From positions 1-29,764 of the IMG/VR virus record IMGVR_UViG_3300045996_002150: 29,764 nt of DNA, one strand, 5' to 3'. The stretch comes from a virus. The notes below the pieces were generated by a model. That model was not told the DNA's origin. It saw only the letters and a list, made by a program, of their open reading frames with translations, and ran no database searches. This document shows, piece by piece, positions 5,618 to 13,404 of the stretch. Within the stretch, counting starts at the first letter, position 1; the number at the start of each line of letters is the position of its first letter. A program made the position numbers and the translations under genes.

Positions 5618-5886
5618 GCACCTACCTCTGCGTCGGCGGGCCGTGGAACGGGCAGATCCAGGCGCTTCAGCCGGGCGCCCAGTCGGTGATCGTTGCACTG
5701 CACAACCCTGCGCTCCAGATGATCCCGGCGATCTACGACAGCCCCGAGGCGCCGCCGTACTCGGTGACCGTTCACCAGGCGGTCTACAAGCTGTCGAAGT
5801 ACAAGGTCGGCCCGGGCGTCACGGTCGAGGTGCTGGCCTACTTCGGCAAGGACGGCAGTGACCGTCCGAAGGGCTTCTACCTGTGA
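5614..5886 (+). CDS. hypothetical protein, 90 aa
   Basis: The sequence begins MSTYLCVGGPWNGQIQAL, a pattern seen in many small phage proteins of unknown role (C-x-GGPWNGQ). It continues with beta strands and a Tyr-rich segment (YSVTVHQAVYKLSKYKVGPG). It overlaps the preceding gene by ATGA and the DUF2800 gene by GTGA. I cannot assign a function. Confidence 0.65.
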   Translation: MSTYLCVGGPWNGQIQALQPGAQSVIVALHNPALQMIPAIYDSPEAPPYSVTVHQAVYKLSKYKVGPGVTVEVLAYFGKDGSDRPKGFYL

Positions 5887-7103
5887 GCAAGCCGAAGACT
5901 GAGCGCCAGCACGCCGAGCTCGGCGCCTCGAACAGCGAGCGGTGGATCAACTGCTCCGGCTCGGTGCGGATGGAGCGCGGCATCCCCAACACCGGGAGCG
6001 ACTATGCCCTCGAGGGCACCGTGGCTCACGATGTCGCGGAGCGGGCGCTGACCATGAAGCTGGACCCGGCCGTGTGGCTGGACACCGAGATCGACGGCGT
6101 GCTGGTCGACGAGGAGATGGTCGAGGGCGTCCGGCTCTACGTGGAGACCGTGCGCGCCGAGCTGGCCGAGGGCGACGAGCTCCACGTCGAGGTGCCGATC
6201 TCGCTCGCCGCGCTCAACCCGCCGAAGCCGATGTACGGCACCAGCGACGCGCGGATCTTCAAGCGCGTTCGCCGGCGGCTGATCGTCATCGACCTGAAGT
6301 ACGGCCAGGGCTACGCGGTCGAGGTGGTCGACAACGACCAGCTCTACTACTACGCGCTCGGCGCCCTGCTGGGGCTCGAGGAGGAGTACGGCTCCGGCCT
6401 GGTGGACGAGATCGAGCTGATCATCGTCCAGCCCCGGGCGGCGCACCCCGACGGCGCGGTGCGGCGGGTGGTGATCCCCTACCTCGAGATCATGGACTTC
6501 GCGCTCCGCATCCTGGCGGCGGCCGAGCGGACGCAGGATCCGAACGCGCCGCTCACGCCCGGCCGCTGGTGCCGGTTCTGCCGCGCGAAGGCGGTGTGCC
6601 CCGCGCTCAAGGACCAGGCGCAGGCGCTGGCGCGGGTGGACTTCGCCGAGCCCGCCGCCGAGCTCGCGCTGCCGACCCCGCCCGAGCACCTCACGCTCGA
6701 GCAGCTGGTGAAGATCGCCAACTACGGGGACGTGCTGGTGAGCTACGTCGGCGCCGTGCGGCGCCACATCCAGGGGATGCTCGAGCGGGGCCAGGAGGTG
6801 CCCGGCTTCAAGCTGGTGGCCAAGCGGGCGACCCGGAAGTGGGCCAGCGAGCGCCAGGTCGAGGAGTGGGCGCGCGAGGCCGGCGTCGAGCCGACCACGC
6901 TCTACAAGGAGCCCGAGCTCCGCAGCGTGGCCCAGCTCGAGAAGGCGCTCGGCAAGGGCACCATCCCCGCCGAGCTGGTGGTGAAGCTGTCGAGCGGCAA
7001 CACGGTGGCGCCGGTCGCCGACAAGCGGCCGGAGATTCCCGCGGGACCGCAGCAGGACTTCGCTGCACTCCCGCCGGGGGAGGATGCCGCAGCTACCGTG
7101 TAG
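5883..7103 (+). CDS. DUF2800-family nuclease (Cas4/RecB-like, Fe-S cluster)
   Basis: The active-site set of the PD-(D/E)XK Cas4/AddB-like group is visible: H49 in EGTVAHDVAE, D122 in GTSDARIF, D137 and K139 in VIDLKYG, and Q153 with Y156 in QLYYYAL. Four cysteines, C24, C230, C233 and C239 (WCRFCRAKAVC), have the spacing that holds a 4Fe-4S cluster. The 406-residue length is normal for DUF2800. It likely resects DNA ends in phage recombination and acts with the DUF2815 protein downstream, a pairing known from many phages. The GTG start overlaps the previous stop; the 3' end overlaps the endonuclease VII gene by 20 bases. Confidence 0.9.
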   Translation: MSKPKTERQHAELGASNSERWINCSGSVRMERGIPNTGSDYALEGTVAHDVAERALTMKLDPAVWLDTEIDGVLVDEEMVEGVRLYVETVRAELAEGDELHVEVPISLAALNPPKPMYGTSDARIFKRVRRRLIVIDLKYGQGYAVEVVDNDQLYYYALGALLGLEEEYGSGLVDEIELIIVQPRAAHPDGAVRRVVIPYLEIMDFALRILAAAERTQDPNAPLTPGRWCRFCRAKAVCPALKDQAQALARVDFAEPAAELALPTPPEHLTLEQLVKIANYGDVLVSYVGAVRRHIQGMLERGQEVPGFKLVAKRATRKWASERQVEEWAREAGVEPTTLYKEPELRSVAQLEKALGKGTIPAELVVKLSSGNTVAPVADKRPEIPAGPQQDFAALPPGEDAAATV

Positions 7104-7482
7104 CAAACACAACGAGCGTCGGCGCGACGGGCGCTGCGCGCAGTGCCACCGCGAGGCGGTGCGGCGCCACAAGCTGAAGTCCCGGTTCGGGCTCACGCCC
7201 GCCGAGTACGACGCGCGGATCGCCTTTCAGCACGGACGCTGTGCGATCTGCCACGACCCGATGACGAACCCGCACCTGGACCACGACCACGCGACCGGCC
7301 AGCTGCGCGAGGTGCTCTGCCTCAACTGCAACACCGGCATCGGCAAGCTGAAGGACAACCCGGCGCTGCTGCGCGCAGCCGCCCGCTACATCGAGAAGCA
7401 CCGCAACCAACCTGCCCCGGGAACCGCCGCAGCCCGGCCGGCAGACACACGCAAGCGGCAGAGCAGACAACCAGGAGCCTAG
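7084..7482 (+). CDS. recombination endonuclease VII (HNH, T4 gp49-like)
   Basis: The treble-clef zinc site is C53/C56 (CAIC) with C79/C82 (CLNC), around the LDHDHATG core in which D66 and H67 correspond to the catalytic Asp-His, with N83 after the last Cys. This is the endonuclease VII family, which cuts Holliday junctions and other branched DNA before packaging. A separate N-terminal C6-x2-H9 and C18-x2-C21 could bind a second zinc. The C-terminus after residue 110 is a disordered, basic tail. The 132-residue length is usual for phage versions. The start overlaps the nuclease gene by 20 bases. Confidence 0.9.
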   Translation: MPQLPCSKHNERRRDGRCAQCHREAVRRHKLKSRFGLTPAEYDARIAFQHGRCAICHDPMTNPHLDHDHATGQLREVLCLNCNTGIGKLKDNPALLRAAARYIEKHRNQPAPGTAAARPADTRKRQSRQPGA

Positions 7483-7484
7483 CA

Positions 7485-8075
7485 TTGGCACAGCTGACCG
7501 CAGATGAAGAGAGGGCGCTCAAGGTCACGACCGCGGAGTTCGTCACCTCCTACCCGTTCGTCTTCAAGGGACGGCCGAACGACGACGACAAGATCAAGTT
7601 CTCGGTCGCGATGGTCTTCACGAAGGAGACCCTCGAGAGCGAGAAGGGCAAGGCCTTCATCGCCGCCGCCGACCGGGCGATCAAGATGGCGATCAAGAAG
7701 AAGTGGGGCGACGCGCCGCCGAAGTCCCTGGCGCTTCCGTTCCACACCAGCGCGGACGAGATCGAGGACAAGGGTTACAAGTCCCTCGGCGCCGCCATGT
7801 ACATGAACGCCTCGGCCGACCAGGCCCCGGGCGTCGTGGACGCGCAGCTGAAGAACGTCACCGACGAGACCGCCGTGTACCCCGGCGTGATCGCCCGCGC
7901 GACCCTGAAGGCCTTCGGCTACGAGAAGAAGGGCAAGCGGGGCGTCTCGTTCGGTCTGAACAACATTCAGATCCTGCGCGACGGCAAGCGCCTCGACGGC
8001 CGCAAGGCCGCGGACGAGGACTTCGACGCCCTCGAGCCGGCCGACATCAGCCACGCGCTGTCGGATCTGAAGTAA
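7485..8075 (+). CDS. DUF2815-family single-stranded DNA-binding protein
   Basis: The start is TTG at 7485 with AGGAG at 7473-7477 and seven bases of spacing. The product (196 aa) shows the DUF2815 pattern: VTTAEFVTSYPFVFKGR, KIKFSVAMVFTKE, AIKMAIKKKWGD, ALPFHTSADEIEDKGY and MYMNASADQAPGVVD, ending in an acidic tail. The family forms an OB-like fold and is thought to coat single-stranded phage DNA. It regularly travels with DUF2800 nucleases and family A polymerases, as here. Confidence 0.88.
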   Translation: MAQLTADEERALKVTTAEFVTSYPFVFKGRPNDDDKIKFSVAMVFTKETLESEKGKAFIAAADRAIKMAIKKKWGDAPPKSLALPFHTSADEIEDKGYKSLGAAMYMNASADQAPGVVDAQLKNVTDETAVYPGVIARATLKAFGYEKKGKRGVSFGLNNIQILRDGKRLDGRKAADEDFDALEPADISHALSDLK

Positions 8076-8194
8076 ACAACAGGAAGACGGGTGTAGGCGC
8101 TTTGGTGCGATGGGCGGCACTGCTTAATGAGGTAGCCCTGCAGCCTCACCTACATCCGGCTCTTTCCGCTCACCTCACCGATAGAAAGGCTGTC

Positions 8195-10234
8195 GTGGAC
8201 GCCCCCGCTGTATCGCTCGACTTCGAGACCCGCGCCCGGGTGGATCTCCGTAAGAGCGGAGTCTACCCCTACGCCCGCGACGAGGACACCGACATCTGGT
8301 GCTTCGGCGTCCTCTTCCCCGACGAGGAGGAGGTTCGGCTCTGGTATCCGTGGCACGTCGACAGCGGCCAGAGCGCGGCCGACCGCGAGTACATCCGCGA
8401 GAAGCTTGACGCCCATGTGCTGCAGGGCGGGATCATCCGCGCCTGGAACGCGCAGTTCGAGCGCATCATCTGGCGCGAGATCCTGGGCCCGCGCTACGGC
8501 TTCGCCGTGCCCGCGCTCGAGCAGTACCACTGCACCATGGCCGAGGCCGCGGCGATGGGCCTGCCCAAGTCGCTGGACCGCGCGGCCGAGGTGGTGGGGC
8601 TGAAGGAGGGGAAGGACGTCCAGGGCTATCAGCTGATGATGCGGATGACGAAGCCCCGGAGCGAGAAGGGCGGGGACGTCGTCTGGTGGAACCTCCGCGA
8701 CCGGGTCACCCGGCTCGGCGCCTACTGCACCCAGGACGTGAAGGTCGAGGTGCAGATGGCCGCCAAGACCCGCCGGCTGAACGCCGTCGAGCGCCAGGTG
8801 TGGCTCGAGGACCAGCGCGTCAACGACCGCGGCGTGCTGATCGACGTCGACCTGGTGCGGGCGGCCAAGGTGATCACCGAGGAGAGCATCGAGCGCGCCT
8901 CGGCCGCCCTCTCCGAGCTCACCGACGGCGCGGTGACGAAGCCCAGCCAGGTCGCGAAGATCAAGCAGTACCTCTCCGACACCGGGCTGCAGGTGGAGTC
9001 GCTCAACAAGCCGGCCATCGCCGAGCTCCTCTCGAGCGATCTCTCCGAGCAGCACCGGGCCATCATCGAGACCCGGCGCGACTCGGCCAAGTCCAGCGTG
9101 AAGAAGCTGGACGCCATGCTCGCCTGCGTCGGCGACGACAACCGCGCCCGCGGGCTGCTGCAGTACCACTCGGCCGGGCCCGGGCGGTGGGGTGGCCGGC
9201 TGATCCAGCCGCAAAACTTCGTCCGCTCGTTCATCAAGAACGTCGAGCGCTACATCCCCGACGTGCTCGCCGAGCGCTACGACTACCTGGACATGTTCGA
9301 GTCGCCGCTCGACATCGTCGCCTGCCTCATGCGCGGGATGCTGATCCCGACGCCCGGGCACCGCTTCGTCGTCGCCGACTACGGCCAGGTCGAGGCCCGG
9401 CTGGTCAACTGGTTCGCCGACCAGCAGGACGTGCTCGACAACTTCCGCGCCAAGGACGCCGGCGACAAGTCGCGCGACCCGTACAAGATGATGGCCGTCA
9501 GCATGGGGCGCGGCGCCACCGTGGCCGACATCGACGACGCGGGGCGCCAGGCCGGCAAGGCGGCCGAGCTCGGCTGCGGGTTCCAGATGGGCTGGCGGAA
9601 GTTCGTGAGCGCCGCCTGGGATGTCTACCAGGTGCGTGTAAACGACGAGCAGGCGAAGGTCGCGGTCGCCGCCTACCGGGCGACGCACCCCAAGGTCAAG
9701 GCGTTCTGGTACGAGATGAACCGGAAGGCGCTGGCCGCCGTGCGGAAGCCCGGTGAGGTGCAGTACGTCGAGCCCTACGGCCGCGTGCGCTTCGTTAAGG
9801 CCGGCGGCTACCTGTGGATGGTGCTGCCGAGCGGGCGCACCGTGGCCTACGCCCGGCCCCGCATCGTGCCGGTCGAGAAGGAGTGGGAGGACGCCGAGAC
9901 CGGGAAGAAGACCCGCTCGGTGCGGGCCACCATCGAGGCCGAGGGCGAGGACTCGCAGACCCGGCAGTGGACCAGCTACTACCTCTACGGCGGGATCTTC
10001 ACCAACCACGCGGTGCAGGGCTCGGCGCGCGATCTCCTGGCCGCGGCCATGCTGCGCGCACCCGCGAAGGGCTACACCACCGTGCTGACGGTCCACGACG
10101 AGCTCGTTGCCGAGGTGCCGCTCGGCGTCGGCTCGGTGCAGGAGTACGAACACATCGTTGCCACTCTGCCCGCCTGGGCCGAGGGCTGCCCGATCATCGC
10201 AGAAGGCTGGGAAGGAGCGCGATACCGCAAATGA
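8195..10234 (+). CDS. family A DNA polymerase with 3'-5' exonuclease domain
   Basis: The phage replicative polymerase. The DxE of a DEDD exonuclease is at the start (LDFET, D9 and E11). Motif A is DYGQVEARLV with D395, motif B is K455-AAELGCGFQMG, and motif C is VHDEL with D635. At the place of E. coli Phe762 this enzyme has Leu (L459), and Phe463 replaces Tyr766, as in other DUF2800-linked phage polymerases. I chose GTG at 8195 because AAGG at 8186-8189 precedes it and because the exonuclease begins right there; the open frame continues far upstream but runs through the DUF2815 gene. Length 679 residues. Confidence 0.92.
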   Translation: MDAPAVSLDFETRARVDLRKSGVYPYARDEDTDIWCFGVLFPDEEEVRLWYPWHVDSGQSAADREYIREKLDAHVLQGGIIRAWNAQFERIIWREILGPRYGFAVPALEQYHCTMAEAAAMGLPKSLDRAAEVVGLKEGKDVQGYQLMMRMTKPRSEKGGDVVWWNLRDRVTRLGAYCTQDVKVEVQMAAKTRRLNAVERQVWLEDQRVNDRGVLIDVDLVRAAKVITEESIERASAALSELTDGAVTKPSQVAKIKQYLSDTGLQVESLNKPAIAELLSSDLSEQHRAIIETRRDSAKSSVKKLDAMLACVGDDNRARGLLQYHSAGPGRWGGRLIQPQNFVRSFIKNVERYIPDVLAERYDYLDMFESPLDIVACLMRGMLIPTPGHRFVVADYGQVEARLVNWFADQQDVLDNFRAKDAGDKSRDPYKMMAVSMGRGATVADIDDAGRQAGKAAELGCGFQMGWRKFVSAAWDVYQVRVNDEQAKVAVAAYRATHPKVKAFWYEMNRKALAAVRKPGEVQYVEPYGRVRFVKAGGYLWMVLPSGRTVAYARPRIVPVEKEWEDAETGKKTRSVRATIEAEGEDSQTRQWTSYYLYGGIFTNHAVQGSARDLLAAAMLRAPAKGYTTVLTVHDELVAEVPLGVGSVQEYEHIVATLPAWAEGCPIIAEGWEGARYRK

Positions 10235-10371
10235 GCACATCAGTGGAGGAGTACGAGGACGGGTGGTACTTCACGGACGAGGGGGAGCAGCTGCACGGTC
10301 CGTTCTCGTCGGAGGCGGAAGCCCTCGACGAGGAGAGCGCCTACTTCACCATCTTCGTGGAGGGGGAGTGA
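10231..10371 (+). CDS. small acidic protein, 46 aa
   Basis: ATGA overlap with the polymerase stop and GTGA overlap with the helicase start. The product begins MSTSVEEYEDGWYFTDEGEQ and is strongly acidic and Trp/Tyr/Phe-containing, looking like a small beta fold or a DNA mimic. No family is recognised. Its place between polymerase and helicase makes a role in replication possible, but nothing in the sequence shows one. Confidence 0.6.
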   Translation: MSTSVEEYEDGWYFTDEGEQLHGPFSSEAEALDEESAYFTIFVEGE

Positions 10372-12779
10372 CCGCTCCCGCACTGCGGCTCTACGACCGC
10401 GGCTACACCGAGCTGGTGTCGGTGTCCCCGCCGGGCGCCACGCTCTCGCCGGGCTCCAAGCTGTCGGCGAACCAGCTGGGCAAGGCCCCCGCGCGCCGGC
10501 TCGCCAACGGCACCTGGGTGGGCTACCGGTTCACCGACCACGTCGCCAACCGCGACGACGCGGAGCGGTGGGTGCAGTGGGGCGCGAACATCGGGCTCCT
10601 GGCCGAGAATTTCCCCGCGCTCGACATCGACTCGATGGACGAGTGGATGGTGCGGCAGGTGATGGAGCTGGCGCTCGCCACCTTCGGCCCGACGCCCTGG
10701 CGGGTGGGGAAGGCGCCGAAGACGCTGCTGCCCTACCGGCTCGAGGGCGCGCCGTTCGGGCGGATGGCGATCATCGTCGTGCGCGACGGCCAGTCCAACC
10801 TCATCGAGTTCCTCGGCAAGGGCCGCCAGTACCTGGTGTACGGCACGCACCCGAGCGGGTCCGCCTACCGCTGGGGCGGCGACTACGCGCTGTGGGACAT
10901 CGATCCCGAGATGCTGCCGACGCTCTCGCTCGAGCAGGCCCGCGCCTTCCTCGACACCCTGACCGATCTGTTCGAGGGCTCCGGCTGCGAGGTGCAGCGC
11001 GTGGGCGACGGGCGGGTCTTGAAGGGCGGCGACCTGGCGCAGGAGGCGCTCGTCGCGCCCTCGCTCGAGGTGCTCGAGCAGGCCGTGGCGCTCATTCCCA
11101 ACACCGACGAGTTCTTCCCCGACCGCCGCGACTACATGCGGATGGGGCACGCCATCCGCGCCAGCTGGCCGGAGAGCGAGGAGGACGCGTTCGCCGTGTT
11201 CGCCGAGTGGGCCGGCCGGCATCCGAAGGACGGTCGCGTCGCCGGCAACCCCGACACTCCGCGCGAGGACTGGCGCCGGTTCCGGCCGCCCTTCCAGCTG
11301 GGGTGGAGCTGGATCGCCGAGACCGCGCGCCGGTTCGGCTTCGTCGACGCCGCGCTCGACTTCGAGAAGGTGGAGCAGCAGCTCGAGGACGCGCGGCCCG
11401 ACGAGCTCGAGCTCAAGAGCTTCAAGACCGAGCAGTTCCCCGACTCCGACGAGTGGGTGGGCGACCTGGTGCGCCACGACAGCGGCCACCTGCTGCGGTT
11501 CGTGCCGAAGATGGGCGTCTGGTTCTGCTGGGACGGCTCGCGCTGGCAGAAGGATGCGGTGAACCTGGCCGAGGCGCGGATCCGGGACACCACCCGCAAG
11601 ATGGGCGCGCGGCTGGCGAAGTACGGCGGCAGCGAGCAGGAGGCGGCCAACGCGGCGAAGCGGGCGATGATGCTCACCAGCGCCAACAAGATGAAAAGCG
11701 TGCTCCGGTTCCTGCAGAGCTCGCGCGAGCTCACGGCCACGCCGGAGGCGTTCGACACCAACCCCTGGATCCTCAACACCCCGGGCGGCACGGTCGATCT
11801 CAAGACCGGGCTCCTGGGTCCGAGCGATCCCGAGCTGATGTGCTCCAAGCGCACGGCGGTCGTGCCGGATCCGAGCCGGGGGCTCACCCTGTGGGACCGG
11901 TTCCTCGACGAGGCGACGGCCGGCAACAAGGATCTGCAGCGCTACCTGCAGAAGTGGGCCGGCTACGCGCTGACCGGACTCACCATCGAGCAGAAGTTTC
12001 TCTTCATATGGGGCCCGGGCGGGCGCGGCAAGGGCACGTTCCTGCGCGCCATCGGCGGCATCCTGGCCGACTACCACACCCAGGCCTCGATGGACACCTT
12101 CGCCGCCGCCAACGGCGAGAAGCACCCGACCGATCTGGCGTCGATGCTCGGCGCCCGCATGGTCACCGCCAACGAGACCCAGGACGGCAAGCGCTGGGAC
12201 GAGGCGCGGGTGAAGGAGCTCACCGGCGGCGACCGGGTGAGCGCGCGGTTCATGCGGCAGGACTTCTTCGAGTACAAGCCGCAGTTCAAGCTGTTCTTCA
12301 TCGGCAACTTCCGGCCGGAGATTCGGAACGTCGACGCGGCCATGCGCCGGCGGCTGTACCTGGTGCCGTTCGTCACCGAACCCAAGCTGCGCGATCTGCA
12401 GCTCGACGACAAGCTGCAGGCCGAGGAGTGGCCGGCGATCCTCAGCTGGATGATCGAGGGCTGTCTGCTGTGGCAGCGCGAGGGCCTGGTGAGCGTGCCC
12501 GGCGTCGTGCGCGAGGCGACCGACGAGTACTTCGGCGAGCAGGACTCGTTCTCGCGGTGGATCCAGGACTGCACCGTCGAGAGCGACGAGAACACCCGCA
12601 TCACCTCGGCCTTCCAGAGCTGGCGCGAGTGGGCCGGGCGGAAGGGCGAGTGGGTGGGCACCGAGCGGCGCTTCACCAACGGCGTGCTCAACGCGGGACT
12701 CAAGCGGGGCCGGGACGAGGGCGTGCCCGTGTTCCTCAATCTCTCACTGAAGCAACAGACACCGGAGGGGCTAGGATGA
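10368..12779 (+). CDS. prim-pol / D5-type SF3 helicase (primase-helicase)
   Basis: The N-terminal bifunctional primase-polymerase domain has its catalytic pair at D85 and D87 (FPALDIDS). It is followed by a linker and the D5-N region (about 400-540). The C-terminal SF3 helicase has Walker A at G549-T557 (GPGGRGKGT), a Walker B-like NETQDG, and the LFFIGNFRPEIR sensor with MRRRLYLVPF. Such 800-residue fusions prime and unwind phage replication forks. The GTG start overlaps the stop of the small acidic gene. It ends in an ATGA overlap with the MazZ-like gene. Confidence 0.92.
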   Translation: MTAPALRLYDRGYTELVSVSPPGATLSPGSKLSANQLGKAPARRLANGTWVGYRFTDHVANRDDAERWVQWGANIGLLAENFPALDIDSMDEWMVRQVMELALATFGPTPWRVGKAPKTLLPYRLEGAPFGRMAIIVVRDGQSNLIEFLGKGRQYLVYGTHPSGSAYRWGGDYALWDIDPEMLPTLSLEQARAFLDTLTDLFEGSGCEVQRVGDGRVLKGGDLAQEALVAPSLEVLEQAVALIPNTDEFFPDRRDYMRMGHAIRASWPESEEDAFAVFAEWAGRHPKDGRVAGNPDTPREDWRRFRPPFQLGWSWIAETARRFGFVDAALDFEKVEQQLEDARPDELELKSFKTEQFPDSDEWVGDLVRHDSGHLLRFVPKMGVWFCWDGSRWQKDAVNLAEARIRDTTRKMGARLAKYGGSEQEAANAAKRAMMLTSANKMKSVLRFLQSSRELTATPEAFDTNPWILNTPGGTVDLKTGLLGPSDPELMCSKRTAVVPDPSRGLTLWDRFLDEATAGNKDLQRYLQKWAGYALTGLTIEQKFLFIWGPGGRGKGTFLRAIGGILADYHTQASMDTFAAANGEKHPTDLASMLGARMVTANETQDGKRWDEARVKELTGGDRVSARFMRQDFFEYKPQFKLFFIGNFRPEIRNVDAAMRRRLYLVPFVTEPKLRDLQLDDKLQAEEWPAILSWMIEGCLLWQREGLVSVPGVVREATDEYFGEQDSFSRWIQDCTVESDENTRITSAFQSWREWAGRKGEWVGTERRFTNGVLNAGLKRGRDEGVPVFLNLSLKQQTPEGLG

Positions 12780-13258
12780 GCACGCACGGCACCGCAGACA
12801 AGTCTCACATCCCCCAACCGCCGGCGGGTTCCCCGCCCCGGCACCTCGTGCTCCCGACCGGCAAGCAGGAGCGCAAGGACACGCCCGTCGTGTCGGGCTT
12901 CCTCGACTACTTCCCCGGCGCGGCCGCGGAGGTGGCGCGCGTGTCCAAGGCCGGCAACGACCAGCACAACCCCGGCCAGGCGATGCACTGGGCGCGGGGC
13001 AAGTCGAGCGATCACGCCGACTGCATCGTCCGCCACCTCATGGAGCGCGGCACGTTCGACAGCGATGGCCTGCGTCACTCGGCGAAGGTGGCCTGGCGGG
13101 CGATGGCGCTGCTGCAGGAGGAGCTCGAGGCCGAGGGCGCGGCGCCCGGCCGGGCCAGCCGCTTCCCCACGCTGCCGGAGCCTATCCGCATAACGCCGGA
13201 CCGGGAGCGCCGGAATCCGGCCTACTACCGGCACCCCGACGAGGATCCGAGCCAGTAA
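12776..13258 (+). CDS. MazZ-like dATP/dGTP diphosphohydrolase (DUF5664, N-terminal type)
   Basis: The segment from FPGAAAEVARVSKAGNDQHN (46-65) through HWARGKSSDHADCIVRHL (71-88) to GLRHSAKVAWRAMALLQEEL (98-117) matches the Pfam family named dATP/dGTP diphosphohydrolase, N-terminal. This is an all-helical MazG-like fold whose Glu/Asp/His residues would bind metal. MazZ of aminoadenine phages makes dGMP for PurZ. Many DUF5664 proteins occur without PurZ, so the specific role is open. It is the last gene of the operon starting at 4983. The first 35 residues are disordered and Pro-rich. Confidence 0.8.
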   Translation: MSTHGTADKSHIPQPPAGSPPRHLVLPTGKQERKDTPVVSGFLDYFPGAAAEVARVSKAGNDQHNPGQAMHWARGKSSDHADCIVRHLMERGTFDSDGLRHSAKVAWRAMALLQEELEAEGAAPGRASRFPTLPEPIRITPDRERRNPAYYRHPDEDPSQ

Positions 13259-13260
13259 GC

Positions 13261-13292
13261 GACTTGACTTCCGAGTCGATTTTCGATAGGAT
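13261..13292 (+). promoter_or_regulatory. sigma70-like promoter with a palindromic operator, copy 2
   Basis: TTGACT at 13264-13269, a 17-base spacer and TAGGAT at 13287-13292. It starts two bases after the TAA of the MazZ-like gene. The first 17 bases, GACTTGACTTCCGAGTC, differ from copy 1 (GACTTGACTTTCAAGTC) at three positions, and the arms CGACTTG and CGAGTCG still pair with one mismatch. It reads into the tiny gene at 13336. Confidence 0.75.
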
Positions 13293-13335
13293 TACGGTGT
13301 CGCCAACATCCACCCCTTCCACGGAGGATCCGCAG

Positions 13336-13404
13336 ATGCTTGACAAGAGCGGCACCAACTTCGGCTCACCCTGGCTGCAGAAGCCGCCCCGCAAGGGCAA
13401 GTGA
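13336..13404 (+). CDS. tiny 22-aa leader-like protein
   Basis: ATG has a textbook GGAGG at 13323-13327 with eight bases of spacing and is the first start after promoter copy 2. The product has 22 residues and begins MLDKSGTNFGSPWLQKPPRK. It is basic and Pro-rich, and its TGA lies inside the next GTG (GTGA at 13401-13404). It could be a working micropeptide or a coupler that sets translation of the next gene. It is too short for a family call, but the start is among the best in the window. Confidence 0.6.
   Translation: MLDKSGTNFGSPWLQKPPRKGK

Noticed and set aside
5877-7196. 439-codon minus-strand open frame opposite the DUF2800 gene
   Set aside because: Same artefact; it is rich in His, Arg and Leu and lacks any recognisable domain, while the plus strand encodes a clear nuclease.
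8100-8130. Possible promoter TTGGTG - 17 bases - TAATGA before the polymerase gene
   Set aside because: Only three of six and two of six bases match the consensus; no repeat or hairpin nearby supports it.
7703-8194. Upstream extension of the DNA polymerase frame
   Set aside because: It overlaps the DUF2815 gene in another frame and is Arg/Gly-rich. The exonuclease domain starts just after the GTG at 8195, which has its own ribosome binding site.
8150-10240. 696-codon minus-strand open frame opposite the DNA polymerase gene
   Set aside because: It mirrors the polymerase; low-complexity Leu/Val/Gly/Arg/His content and no motif. Long antisense frames arise from high G+C and codon bias.
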